A program made the translations under genes and the position numbers. The notes beneath the pieces are model-generated. The model searched no databases, was not told where the DNA came from, and saw nothing but the letters and a program-made list of their open reading frames with translations. DNA of 36,082 bases from positions 1 through 36,082 of the forward strand of contig NZ_BAAAYN010000027.1 in assembly GCF_039536245.1 (NCBI RefSeq), written 5' to 3'. This stretch comes from Cryptosporangium minutisporangium. Its GTDB lineage: Bacteria > Actinomycetota > Actinomycetes > Mycobacteriales > Cryptosporangiaceae. Positions 1 to 11,734 of this stretch are shown piece after piece; within the stretch, counting starts at the first letter, position 1, and each line of letters opens with the position of its first letter.

Positions 1-1
1 G

Positions 2-331
2 GTTGTCGCGCTCTCCGGACAGCATGAGGGGTAGTTGTCGCGCTCTCCGGGTGGCGCCCGCAGGGGTTGTCGTGCATTCCGGGCGACGCACGCAGTTGGC
101 TGTCGCGCTGTCCGGGCGGCGGCTGGGGCGGTTGTGACGTTCCCCGGGCAGCGCGCGGGGTGGTTGTCGCGCTCCTCGGGCGACGCACGCAATGGTTGTC
201 GCGCTCTCCGGACAGCGTGAGGGGTGGTTGTCGCGCTCTCCGGGTGGCGCCCGCAGTGGTTGTCGTGCATTCCGGACCATGGCACTGGAAGCGCAACAAC
301 CATCTCGGCGGGCACCCGAAACGGCGACAAC
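2..331. repeat. 32-bp-period inverted repeat element, locus 1
   Basis: Nine units beginning GTTGTCG (or a near match) start at 2, 34, 66, 99, 131, 163, 195, 227 and 259, so the period is 32 bp with one step of 33. The best-kept part is GTTGTCGCGCTCTCCGG, followed by a variable half. After the last unit comes a core with ATTCCGGACCATGGC (about 269-283), then two copies in the opposite orientation (CAACAAC at 294, CGACAAC at 325; step 31). Units 1-3 closely match units 7-9, which indicates a 193-bp higher-order duplication. The array runs off the left edge. No gene is supported in 1-926. Open frames across it are by-products of GC-rich repeats. Confidence 0.85.
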
Positions 332-570
332 CATCCCTGCCTACGGCGTGCTGACCCGCGGGCGTGCCCAGCATCAGGCGAGGGCTCGGGCGGATGCCCT
401 CCGCCGGGCAGCGGCGTTCCGCTGCTACCCAACCAGCGCTCCGCTTTGGAGGCGTTGCCGACCGCAGCCCGCCGCTCAGACGTTGGGTCCCCGAAAAATC
501 GCGGCGGGCACCCTGCGCGGCGGCGCCAGCGCAGCGGCCCGGCACGACGAGCACGGCCTGGCGGGCCCGC
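332..570. other. Gene-free spacer between two repeat arrays
   Basis: This is GC-rich DNA between the 32-bp-period element and the 18-bp array. No reading frame here resembles a known protein, and I see no convincing RNA gene or promoter. Confidence 0.5.
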
Positions 571-930
571 CACGCCTGGCGGGTTCAGCACGCCTGGCGG
601 GTTCAGCACGCCTGGCGGGTTCAGCACGCCTGGCGGGTTCAGCACGCCTGGCGGGTTCAGCACGCCTGGCGGGTTCAGCACGCCTGGCGGGTTCAGCACG
701 CCTGGCGGGTTCAGCACGCCTGGCGGGTTCAGCACGCCTGGCGGGTTCAGCACGCCTGGCGGGTTCAGCACGCCTGGCGGGTTCAGCACGCCTGGCGGGT
801 TCAGCACGCCTGGCGGGTTCAGCACGCCTGGCGGGTTCAGCACGCCTGGCGGGTTCAGCACGCCTGGCGGGTTCAGCACGCCTGGCGGCTTCAGCACGCC
901 TGGCGGCTTCAGCACGCCTGGCGGCTTCAG
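571..930. repeat. 18-bp tandem array, 20 units
   Basis: Exactly 20 head-to-tail copies of CACGCCTGGCGGGTTCAG fill 360 bp. The first 17 units are identical. The last three carry one G-to-C change (GGCGGCTTCAG). Each unit contains the small palindrome CGCC-T-GGCG. The final unit contains TCA at 927-929, which is the TGA stop of the minus-strand ABC ATPase gene. Because 18 is a multiple of three, every unit repeats an in-frame TGA downstream of that gene. The near-perfect identity suggests recent expansion or ongoing homogenisation. Confidence 0.95.
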
Positions 931-1700
931 CACGCTCGCGCGCTATACCTACCGTCTTGCTGGTCGAGGCGCAGATCCAGACCGAACGTCTTCGACAGCG
1001 TCTCGGCGGTGAGCGCCTCGGCCAACGGACCCGCCGCGACCACCGCACCCTCTCGCAGCAGCAGCGCATGCGTGATCCCCGGCGGGATCTCCTCGACGTG
1101 GTGCGTGACCAGCACCAGCGCCGGTGCCGCCGGGTCGCTGGCCAAGGTCGACAGGCGACGGACCAGGTCTTCCCGGCCACCGAGGTCCAGCCCGGCCGCC
1201 GGCTCGTCGAGCATCAGCACCTCGGGGTCGGTCATCAGGGCACGAGCGATCTGGACGCGCTTGCGCTCGCCCTCGCTCAGCGTCCCGTAGAGCCGGGCGG
1301 CCAGGTGGTCGACGCCGAACTGGGCCAGCAGCGTGCGGCCGCGCGAGGCGTCCACCGCGTCGTACTCCTCGGTGAAGCGGCCGAGCACCGCGTACGCGGC
1401 CGTCAGCACCACGTCCGAGACCGTCTCGTCCGCCGGGATCCGCTCGGCGAGGGACGCGGACGACAGACCGATCCGCGGCCGCAGCTCGAACACGTCCACC
1501 TTGCCGAGCTGTTCGCCGAGGATCGCGACCCGCCCTCGGGTGGGGTGCAGACGCGCGGCCGCGACCGACAGGAGCGTGGTCTTCCCGGCACCGTTCGGGC
1601 CGAGCACCACCCAGCGTTCGTCCTCGCGGACCTGCCAGTCGACCTCCTGCAACAGGTCGTTGCCGCTGCGCGTGACGGTGACGCCGGCCAGGTCGATCAC
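927..1700 (-). CDS. ABC transporter ATP-binding protein (stand-alone ATPase)
   Basis: This is a complete ABC ATPase domain: Walker A GPNGAGKTT, signature LSEGERKR, Walker B VLMLDEPAAGLD and the H-loop THH. Spacing and length (257 residues) match the single-domain ATPases common in actinobacteria. No permease is adjacent, so the substrate cannot be assigned. I chose the GTG at 1700, which has GAGGA a few bases upstream and starts just before the conserved VIDLAGV strand. The frame stays open to an ATG at 2120, which would add 140 residues rich in Ala, Arg and Gly. That extension has clearly poorer GC at third codon positions than the ATPase part, so it is probably not translated, but this is not proven. 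The stop codon lies in the last unit of the 18-bp array. Confidence 0.85.
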   Translation of the reverse strand: MIDLAGVTVTRSGNDLLQEVDWQVREDERWVVLGPNGAGKTTLLSVAAARLHPTRGRVAILGEQLGKVDVFELRPRIGLSSASLAERIPADETVSDVVLTAAYAVLGRFTEEYDAVDASRGRTLLAQFGVDHLAARLYGTLSEGERKRVQIARALMTDPEVLMLDEPAAGLDLGGREDLVRRLSTLASDPAAPALVLVTHHVEEIPPGITHALLLREGAVVAAGPLAEALTAETLSKTFGLDLRLDQQDGRYSARAC

Positions 1701-2210
1701 GGCGTCCTCGTCCGGCTCCGGATAGGTCCGCGGAGCAGGTGCGGGCGTGGCGGCCTTCGCCGCAGCACCCGCCTTCGCCTCGGCACCCGTCTCCGCCACA
1801 GCACCGGCCTTCGCCGAGGCACCGGCACCGGCCACCGCCGAGGCGGGCACCACGGAAACTCCGGAGGTCACGGAGAAGATCGGCGAAACCGACGGGACGG
1901 TCGCGCGACCGACGACACGCTCGGACGAGCGCTGATCCTCGGCGGAATCACTCGGGCCGACGACACGACTGGCGTTGCGTTCCGCAGGACGGTTCGAACG
2001 GGGAGCGGCAGGCACACGCCCATCCAACAACACCCGGGCCAGTCGCCGACGCCCTCCCCCGGCCCGGCGCGCCGAAGCCCCCGGCCCGGCACGCCGACGG
2101 TAGCCGGGAGAACCGCTCATCCCGGGAGCAGTAGTTACGTTTGTCAGACCCGCCCCCTAATCTGTGCACATCAGGCTTGCAGTGCAGGTCCGGCTCACTG
2201 GGGGCGCACG
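1701..2210. other. Upstream region between the ABC ATPase gene and glgX
   Basis: If the ABC gene starts at 1700, this 510-bp stretch has no gene. Part of it (about 1745-1860) is a degenerate repeat built on GCC and TTCGCC motifs, read as Ala/Lys/Gly-rich on the minus strand. Divergent promoters for the ATPase and glgX should lie here. The AT-richer patch at 2131-2163 is the best candidate, but I cannot place convincing -35 and -10 boxes. Confidence 0.4.
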
Positions 2211-4348
<2,138 letters not shown>

Positions 4349-4352
<4 letters not shown>

Positions 4353-5035
4353 CTGGTGCTGGCCGAGCCGAGGGCCACGCCGAGAACGAAGATCAGGAAC
4401 AGGATTCCCACCCCGACGAGTAACCAGAGTGCGGCGGCACGCCCGAAGATGCCGCGGTTCCGCTCGGTGACCTCCTTGTACCCGTCGGCGGTGTTCCCCG
4501 GCGGTGGCTGGTCGATCACGGCTGCCCGGCGGCTCCCCCGGCCCAGCCCGCCCATCAGGCCACCGAGTCCGCTCGGCGGACCGCCGTCGACGAACGTGTC
4601 GCCGACCACGGGCCCGCCGACGTTCTCCAACTCGGAGAAGATCGTCGCCTCCCGGCGGCGGAGCACCGAGAGCTCGCGGGAGAGCGACCACAAGCGACCG
4701 AACGCGTGCCACGCCGCGATCGCGACGATGGGCAGCGCCACCAGCGTGAGCGCGCTGAACAGCATGCCGACGCCGGTCTCGTCGGACGCGAACGAGACCG
4801 CGGCCAGACCGGCGACGACGATCAGACCGACGAACGCCAGCCCGAACCCGAGCAACCCGAAGATGTCGATGGCCGAGCGCATCCGAGCTTTGACCTGGTC
4901 GATGCGCGCGTGGACGACCCGCAGCTCGTCCTCGAGACTCGACAGTCCGCGCCCGTCGTCCGAGCGGTCCGCCACGGTCTCCGAAGATCCTGGAGGCTCC
5001 GTGGCGGACCGACCGGTACCGCCTGCAAACACCAT
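4349..5035 (-). CDS. Predicted membrane protein with coiled-coil segments
   Basis: I do not recognise the family. The 228-residue product has a charged, probably helical N-terminal stretch (about 32-53), two hydrophobic segments (about 56-82 and 90-112), a second charged helix (about 113-137), a Gly/Pro-rich linker, and a last hydrophobic segment near the C-terminus (about 203-223). Three membrane spans are therefore predicted. It lies 25 bp after glgP on the same strand, so co-transcription is possible, although it also appears to have its own promoter (see the -10 element at 5042). No Shine-Dalgarno sequence precedes the ATG at 5035. Its stop overlaps that of glgX, tail to tail. Confidence 0.75.
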
Positions 5036-5041
5036 GCGTGA

Positions 5042-5047
5042 ATTATG
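5042..5047 (-). promoter_or_regulatory. Candidate -10 box of a leaderless transcript
   Basis: On the minus strand CATAAT (five of six consensus -10 bases) lies six bases before the ATG at 5035, and there is no ribosome binding site. That geometry is typical of leaderless actinobacterial mRNAs. No good -35 box is visible. Confidence 0.35.
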
Positions 5048-5060
5048 GGCCAGAACTACT

Positions 5061-7622
5061 TCAGGCGGTCGTCACTAGACCGAGCTCGACCGGATCCGTG
5101 AGCAGGTCGTGGTACGGCAGCACCCGCACCGTGTAGCCGAACGGTCCGGCCTGCTCGAGCGGGATATCCGCCTCGTACCGGTAGGTGTCACCCCCGTTGC
5201 CCAGCGGACGCATCGGCACCGCGTGGACGTCGTGCAGTACGTCGTCCATGTCGACGGTTCCGTAGCAGGCCTGCACGGCGACCGCCTCCGGCGCCAGACC
5301 GCCGAGATTGACCTCGGCGCGTACGTTGACGGTCGCACCGAGCTCGGGCGTGTCGCCGATGCCGGACGACTCGACGTGGGCCACCTTGACGCCGTTCCAG
5401 TGCTCGGCGACCTGTCCGCGCCACTCGGCGAGCCTGCGCGCACCGGCGTAGTCGTCGGCGAGGACCCGGATCGAGCTGCGCGCCGCCGGGGCGTAGAGCC
5501 GCTCGACGTAGTCGCTGACCATCCGGGTGGCGGTCAGCTTCGGCCCCATCGAGCTGAGCGTGTGCCGGACCATCTCCAGCCAGCGCGCCGGGATGCCGTC
5601 CTCGCCGCGGTCGTAGAACAGCGTCCGGACGTGGGTGCTGAGCAGGTCGTAGAAGGCTGCCGCCTCCAGGTCGTCCCGCCGGTCGGGGTCGATGACGCCG
5701 TCCGCGGTGGGGATCGCCCAGCCGTTCTCGCCGTCGTACATCTCGTCCCACCACCCGTCCCGGATGGACAGGTTGAGACCGCCGTTGAGCGACGCCTTCA
5801 TGCCGGACGTCCCACAGGCCTCCAGCGGACGCAGCGGGTTGTTCAGCCAGACGTCGCAGCCCCAGTAGAGGTACCGGGCCATGCCGATGTCGTAGTCGGG
5901 CAGGAACACGATCCGGTTGCGGACGGCCGGGTCGTCGGTGAACCGCACCATCTGCTGGATCAGCATCTTGCCGCCCTCGTCCGCCGGGTGGCTCTTACCG
6001 GCGATGACGATCTGCAGTGGGCGCTCCGGGTCCAGCAGCAGCGAGCGGAGCCGGTCGGGGTCCCGCAGCATCAGCGTGAGCCGCTTGTACGACGGAACGC
6101 GCCGCGCGAACCCGATCGTCAGGACGTCCGGGTCGAACACCGAGTCGATCCAGCCCAGCTCGGCCACGGTGTGCCCGCGCCGCAGCGACGACTCGCGCAA
6201 CCGGCGGCGGACCTCGCCGACCAGCTTCGCGCGCAGCGTCCGCCTGGTCGCCCAGAGCCGTTCGGCAGGCACTCCCGCGATCGCCGACCAGAGCTCGTCG
6301 TTGACCTGGCCGGAGCCGAGCTCCGCGGTCTCGCGCGCCACCCAGGTCGGCGCGTGGACGCCGTTGGTGACCGAGGTGATCGGCACCTCGGTCGCCTCGA
6401 AGCCCGGCCAGAGACCGTTGAACATCGAACGACTGACGTCGCCGTGCAGCTTGCTGACGCCGTTGGCGCGCTGGCCGAGGCGCAGGCCCATGTGGGCCAT
6501 GTTGAACACGCCCGAGTCGTCCTCGGCACCGAGCGCGAGCAACCGTTCGATCGGGATGCCCGGGACGTCGGCGAGGACACCGGCACCGAACACGTGCGCG
6601 ATGAGGTCGCGCGAGAAGCGGTCGATGCCGGCCGGGACCGGAGTGTGCGTGGTGAACACCGTCCCGGCCCGCACCGCGTGGAGCGCCTGGTCGAACGTCA
6701 GTCCGGCGCCTTGGACGAGTTCGCGGATGCGCTCCACCCCGAGGAAGCCCGCGTGGCCCTCGTTGGTGTGGAACACCTCCGGGGCGGGCTCACCGGTCAG
6801 CGCCGCGTAGGCGCGCAGCGCGCGGACGCCACCGATGCCGAGCAGGATCTCCTGCAGCAGGCGGTGGTCGGCACCGCCGCCGTACAGACGGTCGGTGACG
6901 TTCCGCTCGGTCGGGCTGTTGTCCTCGATATCGGAGTCCAGCAGCAGCAGCGGAACCCGCCCGACCTGGGCCTTCCAGACGTGCGCGTGCAGCACACGGT
7001 GCTCCGGCAGGTTCACCGAGATCTTCAGCGGCGCCCCGTCCGCGTCGGTCAGCCGCTGCAACGGCAGGCCGTGCGGGTCCAGCGGCGGGTAGTGCTCGGC
7101 CTGCCAGCCGTCCGCGGTGAGGGACTGACTAAAATATCCGGATCGATACAGAAGGCCGACACCGACGATCGGCGCGCCGAGGTCACTGGCTGCTTTGAGG
7201 TGGTCGCCCGCCAGGATGCCGAGGCCTCCGGAGTACTGCGGCAGCACCTCGGTGATGCCGAACTCCGGCGAAAAGTAGGCGATCGACGCCGGCAGCGGCT
7301 CACCCGAGTCGGCGCCGAGCTGGGCCTGCTCCTGGTACCAGCGGGGCTCCGTCAGGTAGCGCTGCAACTCGGCGTGGGCCGCGTTCAGGCGCTCCAAGAA
7401 GCCGGGGTCGGCGGCCAGGGCCTCCAGCCGCTGGCCGGACACCTCGCCCAGCAGCCGTACCGGATCCTGCCGGACCTGCTCCCAGACCTTGGGGTCCACC
7501 GAGGCGAAGAGGTCGACCGTGGGCGGGTTCCACGACCACCGCAGGTTCATCACGAGCTCACCCAGCGGGGCCAGTGGTTCGGGCAACTTGGCCCGCACGG
7601 TAAAACGACGTAGGGCTCTCAC
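5061..7622 (-). CDS. glgP: Alpha-glucan (glycogen) phosphorylase GlgP
   Basis: GlgP removes terminal glucose from alpha-1,4-glucan as glucose-1-phosphate, using pyridoxal phosphate. The pyridoxal-lysine motif is present as EACGTSGMKASLNGG, and the protein has the architecture of the actinobacterial alpha-glucan phosphorylase family (about 850 residues; here 853). I chose the GTG at 7622, which begins VRALRRFTVRAKLP, where family members start, with GTAGGG upstream. The frame extends to 7748 without similarity. It is transcribed divergently from glgE across 209 bp, an arrangement shared with other actinobacteria. A short patch around 7125-7155 uses A/T-ending codons unlike the rest of the gene. 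Confidence 0.95.
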   Translation of the reverse strand: MRALRRFTVRAKLPEPLAPLGELVMNLRWSWNPPTVDLFASVDPKVWEQVRQDPVRLLGEVSGQRLEALAADPGFLERLNAAHAELQRYLTEPRWYQEQAQLGADSGEPLPASIAYFSPEFGITEVLPQYSGGLGILAGDHLKAASDLGAPIVGVGLLYRSGYFSQSLTADGWQAEHYPPLDPHGLPLQRLTDADGAPLKISVNLPEHRVLHAHVWKAQVGRVPLLLLDSDIEDNSPTERNVTDRLYGGGADHRLLQEILLGIGGVRALRAYAALTGEPAPEVFHTNEGHAGFLGVERIRELVQGAGLTFDQALHAVRAGTVFTTHTPVPAGIDRFSRDLIAHVFGAGVLADVPGIPIERLLALGAEDDSGVFNMAHMGLRLGQRANGVSKLHGDVSRSMFNGLWPGFEATEVPITSVTNGVHAPTWVARETAELGSGQVNDELWSAIAGVPAERLWATRRTLRAKLVGEVRRRLRESSLRRGHTVAELGWIDSVFDPDVLTIGFARRVPSYKRLTLMLRDPDRLRSLLLDPERPLQIVIAGKSHPADEGGKMLIQQMVRFTDDPAVRNRIVFLPDYDIGMARYLYWGCDVWLNNPLRPLEACGTSGMKASLNGGLNLSIRDGWWDEMYDGENGWAIPTADGVIDPDRRDDLEAAAFYDLLSTHVRTLFYDRGEDGIPARWLEMVRHTLSSMGPKLTATRMVSDYVERLYAPAARSSIRVLADDYAGARRLAEWRGQVAEHWNGVKVAHVESSGIGDTPELGATVNVRAEVNLGGLAPEAVAVQACYGTVDMDDVLHDVHAVPMRPLGNGGDTYRYEADIPLEQAGPFGYTVRVLPYHDLLTDPVELGLVTTA

Positions 7623-7831
7623 GGGGCGCACCCTACCGACGCTGGGGTTGGTTCCCGTGTCACGGGCGCGAACATTGCCTCCGTGTCCCGCAAGTATTTT
7701 CGGCTCGGGGCGGCTATACCTCCACCGGGACTCCAGGGCATCGTGCACAGGGGACCCTGGAACGGGGGATGCCCGTAGGCGCCCCGGACCGTCACCGCGA
7801 CCGTCCCTCTGACTCGATACGGTAGGCCTTG
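7623..7831. promoter_or_regulatory. Divergent glgP/glgE control region
   Basis: This 209-bp gap must hold the promoters of glgP (-) and glgE (+). It contains an AT-rich island at 7692-7719 with TATACC at 7715-7720, a possible -10 for glgE, but no good -35. TCCAGGG at 7732-7738 and CCCTGGA at 7755-7761 form a perfect 7-bp inverted repeat with a 16-bp spacer between that island and the glgE start, where an operator could sit. GGTAGG at 7821-7826 is the glgE ribosome binding site. Confidence 0.35.
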
Positions 7832-9820
7832 ATGACCGGACGCTTCGCGATCGAAGACATCACCCCCGTCGTCTCCGCTGGTTTGTATCCAGCGCGGGCC
7901 GTCGTGGGTGAGTTGATGCCCGTCTCCGCCACGGTCTTTCGCGAGGGCCACGACGCGGTCGGAGCAAACGTTGTGTGGACCGCCCCGGACGGGCGGCGAA
8001 CACCGTTCACGCCCATGGTCAAGGGCGAGAACGATCGCTGGCACGCCTCCGTCGTCGCCGACGCCCCCGGGCGCTGGACGTTCGTCGTCGAGGCGTGGGG
8101 CGACCCGTACGCCACCTGGCACCACGCCGTCGAGGTGAAGATCGCGGCCGGTCAGTCGGCGGTGGAGCTCGCCAACGACCTCGAGATCGGTGCCCGGCTG
8201 CTGCTGAAGGCCGGCCGGTTCGCGCCCCGGCAGCAGCGGGACGAGCTGTTCGACGCCGCCGCGGCGCTCCGCGACACCACCCGGCCGCTGGCCGAGCGGG
8301 TCGAGCCGGGGCTCGCGCTGGGGCCGGTCATGGCCGAGCGTCCGGTCCGCGACCTGGTCACCCGGTCGCCCGCCTACAGCGTGTGGATCGACCGCGAGCG
8401 CGCGCTCTACGGCTCCTGGTACGAGTTCTTCCCGCGGTCGGAGGGCTCGGTCGTGCCCGAGCCCGGCTCGGACGCCGTCGGCCCGCCGGTGCACGGCACG
8501 TTCCGCACCGCGGCACGCCGGCTCCCGGCGATCGCCGACATGAACTTCGACGTCGTCTACCTGCCGCCGATCCACCCGATCGGCGAGGTGAACCGCAAGG
8601 GCAAGAACAACACGCTCACACCCGGCCCGGACGACGTCGGTTCACCCTGGGCGATCGGGTCGAAGCACGGCGGCCACGACGCCATCCATCCGCAGCTGGG
8701 GACGTTCGAGGACTTCGACGCGTTCGTGGCCCGCACCCGTGAGCTGGGGATGGAGATCGCGCTCGACCTCGCTCTGCAGTGCGCGCCCGACCACCCGTGG
8801 GTCACCGAGCACCCCGAGTGGTTCACCACGCTGCCCGACGGGACGATCGCGTACGCGGAGAACCCGCCGAAGAAGTACCAGGACATCTACCCGCTGAACT
8901 TCGACAACGACCGCAACGGCGCCTACGCGGAGATGCTCCGCGTCGTGCTGATCTGGGTCGAGCACGGGGTGAAGATCTTCCGGGTCGACAACCCCCACAC
9001 CAAGCCGACGGACTTCTGGCACTGGCTGATCTGGGAGGTCAAGAAGGCCCATCCGGACGTCATCTTCCTGGCCGAGGCGTTCACCCGGCCGGCGATGATG
9101 CACCACCTGGCGAAGATCGGCTTCACGCAGTCGTACACCTACTTCACCTGGCGGACGGCGAAGTGGGAGCTGGAGCAGTACGGCCGGGAGCTGGTCGAGG
9201 CCGGCCACTACATGCGGCCGAACTTCTTCGTCAACACCCCGGACATCCTGCACGCGTCGTTGCAGTACGGCGGTCCGGCGATGTTCGCGATCCGTGCGGT
9301 GCTCGCCAGCATGATGTCGCCGACCTGGGGCGTCTACTCCGGTTACGAGCTCTACGAGCACGTCGCGGTGCGCCCCGGCTCCGAGGAGTATCTGGACTCG
9401 GAGAAGTACCAGCTCCGTCCACGGGACTGGAAGCGGGCCGAAGCCGAAGGGCGTACGCTTGCGCCGTTCTTGGGCAGGCTCAACGAGCTGCGCCGTGCCC
9501 ACCCGGCGCTGCAGCGGCTCCGCAACCTCCGGTTCCACCACGTCGACAACGACGCGCTGATTTGTTTCTCCAAGCAGCTCCAGACCCCGGACCGGGGGCT
9601 GGACACCGTGTTGGTCGTGTGCACTCTTGACCCGCACAACGCGCACTGGGGAAACACCGCGCTCGATATGCCAGCTCTTGGATTCGACTGGCATGACCGG
9701 TTCCGGGTAGTCGACGAGCTGACCGGGGCAAGCTTCGAGTGGGGACAGCACAACGCCGTCCGCCTCGATCCGTACCAGCAGGTCGCGCACATCTTCTCGA
9801 TCCACCGCCAGACGTCCTGA
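7832..9820 (+). CDS. glgE: Alpha-1,4-glucan:maltose-1-phosphate maltosyltransferase GlgE
   Basis: GlgE transfers maltosyl units from alpha-maltose-1-phosphate to the non-reducing end of alpha-1,4-glucan. The 662-residue GH13_3 protein shows the family signature [18 protein letters not shown], the nucleophile Asp386 in [10 protein letters not shown] and the proton donor Glu415 in LAEAFTRP. The 29-residue gap between them equals that between Asp394 and Glu423 of Streptomyces coelicolor GlgE. I start at ATG 7832, which is well spaced from GGTAGG. A TTG one codon upstream is less likely. The gene leads the glgE-treS-mak-glgB operon, with treS starting eight bases after its stop. It is the defining gene of the cluster. 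Confidence 0.97.
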   Translation: MTGRFAIEDITPVVSAGLYPARAVVGELMPVSATVFREGHDAVGANVVWTAPDGRRTPFTPMVKGENDRWHASVVADAPGRWTFVVEAWGDPYATWHHAVEVKIAAGQSAVELANDLEIGARLLLKAGRFAPRQQRDELFDAAAALRDTTRPLAERVEPGLALGPVMAERPVRDLVTRSPAYSVWIDRERALYGSWYEFFPRSEGSVVPEPGSDAVGPPVHGTFRTAARRLPAIADMNFDVVYLPPIHPIGEVNRKGKNNTLTPGPDDVGSPWAIGSKHGGHDAIHPQLGTFEDFDAFVARTRELGMEIALDLALQCAPDHPWVTEHPEWFTTLPDGTIAYAENPPKKYQDIYPLNFDNDRNGAYAEMLRVVLIWVEHGVKIFRVDNPHTKPTDFWHWLIWEVKKAHPDVIFLAEAFTRPAMMHHLAKIGFTQSYTYFTWRTAKWELEQYGRELVEAGHYMRPNFFVNTPDILHASLQYGGPAMFAIRAVLASMMSPTWGVYSGYELYEHVAVRPGSEEYLDSEKYQLRPRDWKRAEAEGRTLAPFLGRLNELRRAHPALQRLRNLRFHHVDNDALICFSKQLQTPDRGLDTVLVVCTLDPHNAHWGNTALDMPALGFDWHDRFRVVDELTGASFEWGQHNAVRLDPYQQVAHIFSIHRQTS

Positions 9821-9828
9821 GGGCGCAC

Positions 9829-11643
9829 ATGACCATTTCCCTGCCTCACCCGCCGAGACTTCGCGCCCACACCCTGGAGCGCACCGTCGAGGACGCCGCT
9901 GCACACCCGCACACGGCCGACGGGCACCTCGTCGAACCCCAGTCCGAGAGCTTCAAGCACGCACGCAAGATGCCGCTCGATCCGGAGTGGTACAAGCGTG
10001 CGGTCTTCTACGAGGTCCTCGTCCGGGCGTTCTACGACTCCTCCGGTGACGGCACCGGAGACCTCGCCGGTCTGACCGCGAAGCTGGACTACCTCGCCTG
10101 GCTCGGCGTCGACTGCCTCTGGCTCCCGCCGTTCTACGATTCGCCGCTGCGCGACGGTGGTTACGACATCGCGGACTTCCGCGCGGTGCTGCCGGAGTTC
10201 GGCACCGTCGAGGACTTCGTGACGCTCCTGGACGAGGCGCACAAGCGTGGGATCCGGGTGATCACCGATCTGGTCATGAACCACACCTCCGACCAGCACC
10301 TTTGGTTCCAGGAATCGCGGCGGGACCCGGACGGGCCCTACGGCGACTTCTACGTGTGGAGCGACGACGACTCGAAGTACGCCGACGCGCGGATCATCTT
10401 CATCGACACCGAGTCGTCGAACTGGACCTACGATCCGGTGCGCGGCCAGTTCTTCTGGCACCGGTTCTTCAGCCACCAGCCCGACCTGAACTTCGAGAAC
10501 CCGGAAGTCCAGGACGCGATGCTCGACGTCCTGCGGTTCTGGCTGGACCTCGGCATCGACGGTTTCCGCCTGGACGCCGTGCCCTACCTCTTCGAGGAGG
10601 AGGGCACCAACTGCGAGAACCTTCCGCGCACCCACGAGTTCCTCAAGCGGTGCCGGAAGGTCGTCGAGGACGAGTACCCGGGCCGGGTGCTGCTCGCCGA
10701 GGCCAACCAGTGGCCGGCCGACGTGGTCGAGTACTTCGGCGACCCCACCGTCGGCGGCGACGAGTGCCACATGGCGTTCCACTTCCCGCTGATGCCGCGC
10801 ATCTTCATGGCGGTCCGCCGTCAGTCCCGGTTCCCGATCTCGGAGATCCTGGCCCAGACGCCGGACATCCCCGAGGGCGCGCAGTGGGGCATCTTCCTGC
10901 GGAACCACGACGAGCTGACGCTCGAGATGGTGACCGACGAAGAGCGCGACTACATGTACACGGAGTACGCCAAGGACCCGCGCATGCGCGCGAACGTCGG
11001 CATCCGCCGTCGCCTGGCGCCGTTGCTGGACAACGACCGGAACCAGATCGAGCTGTTCACCGCGCTGCTGCTGTCGCTGCCCGGCTCGCCGGTGCTGTAC
11101 TACGGCGACGAGATCGGGATGGGCGACAACATCTGGCTCGGTGACCGGGACGGCGTCCGGACGCCGATGCAGTGGACGCCGGACCGCAACGCGGGCTTCT
11201 CCGTCTGCGACCCGGGCCGGATCTATCTGCCGGTGATCATGGACCCGATCTACGGCTACCAGGTCACCAACGTCGAGGCGCAGCTCGGGGCCAGCGCGTC
11301 GCTGCTGCACTGGACGCGCCGGATGATCGAGATCCGACAGCAGCACCAGGCGTTCCCGTTGGGGACCTTCACCGACCTCGGTGGATCAAATCCGACAGTG
11401 CTGGCCTACGTACGTGAATACGTCGGGCCAGATGGGGAACACGACATAGTGATATGCGTAAACAATCTGTCGCGGTTCCCCCAGCCGGTCGAACTCGACC
11501 TCGGGCGGTTCCGCGGCTGCACGCCGGTGGAACTCACCGGCCGGGTGCATTTCCCGCCGATCGGCGAGCTGCCGTATCTGCTGACGCTGCCCGGCCACGG
11601 TTTCTACTGGTTCCAGCTCACCCCGCACGACGAGCGCGGATAG
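9829..11643 (+). CDS. treS: Trehalose synthase/isomerase TreS (GH13)
   Basis: TreS interconverts trehalose and maltose, feeding maltose to maltokinase in the GlgE pathway. The 604-residue product begins near its catalytic domain with [18 protein letters not shown] and has [18 protein letters not shown] (Asp249), LLAEANQW (Glu291) and FLRNHDE (Asp361). It is a stand-alone TreS. In some actinobacteria it is fused to maltokinase, but here a TAG stop and 91 bases separate them. The ATG at 9829 follows the glgE stop by eight bases. Codons around 11380-11460 are richer in A and T than the rest. Confidence 0.96.
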   Translation: MTISLPHPPRLRAHTLERTVEDAAAHPHTADGHLVEPQSESFKHARKMPLDPEWYKRAVFYEVLVRAFYDSSGDGTGDLAGLTAKLDYLAWLGVDCLWLPPFYDSPLRDGGYDIADFRAVLPEFGTVEDFVTLLDEAHKRGIRVITDLVMNHTSDQHLWFQESRRDPDGPYGDFYVWSDDDSKYADARIIFIDTESSNWTYDPVRGQFFWHRFFSHQPDLNFENPEVQDAMLDVLRFWLDLGIDGFRLDAVPYLFEEEGTNCENLPRTHEFLKRCRKVVEDEYPGRVLLAEANQWPADVVEYFGDPTVGGDECHMAFHFPLMPRIFMAVRRQSRFPISEILAQTPDIPEGAQWGIFLRNHDELTLEMVTDEERDYMYTEYAKDPRMRANVGIRRRLAPLLDNDRNQIELFTALLLSLPGSPVLYYGDEIGMGDNIWLGDRDGVRTPMQWTPDRNAGFSVCDPGRIYLPVIMDPIYGYQVTNVEAQLGASASLLHWTRRMIEIRQQHQAFPLGTFTDLGGSNPTVLAYVREYVGPDGEHDIVICVNNLSRFPQPVELDLGRFRGCTPVELTGRVHFPPIGELPYLLTLPGHGFYWFQLTPHDERG

Positions 11644-11734
11644 GCGGGCCGATGTTTCCACCGAGCGCGCGGACAGCCGGGAACCGCACGCCGGGCGTCT
11701 CGAGAAGGCGCCCCGCGACCTCGGGAGGTGTCGG

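Noticed and set aside
2-331. CRISPR array (regular direct repeats)
   Set aside because: The whole 32-bp period is related between units. There are no unique spacers, units invert at the core, and no cas genes are present.
192-2210. A giant fused reading frame continuing into glgX
   Set aside because: It is open only because GC-rich repeats lack stops. It translates the 18-bp array as hexapeptides and reads the ABC ATPase antisense. GlgX starts naturally at 2211.
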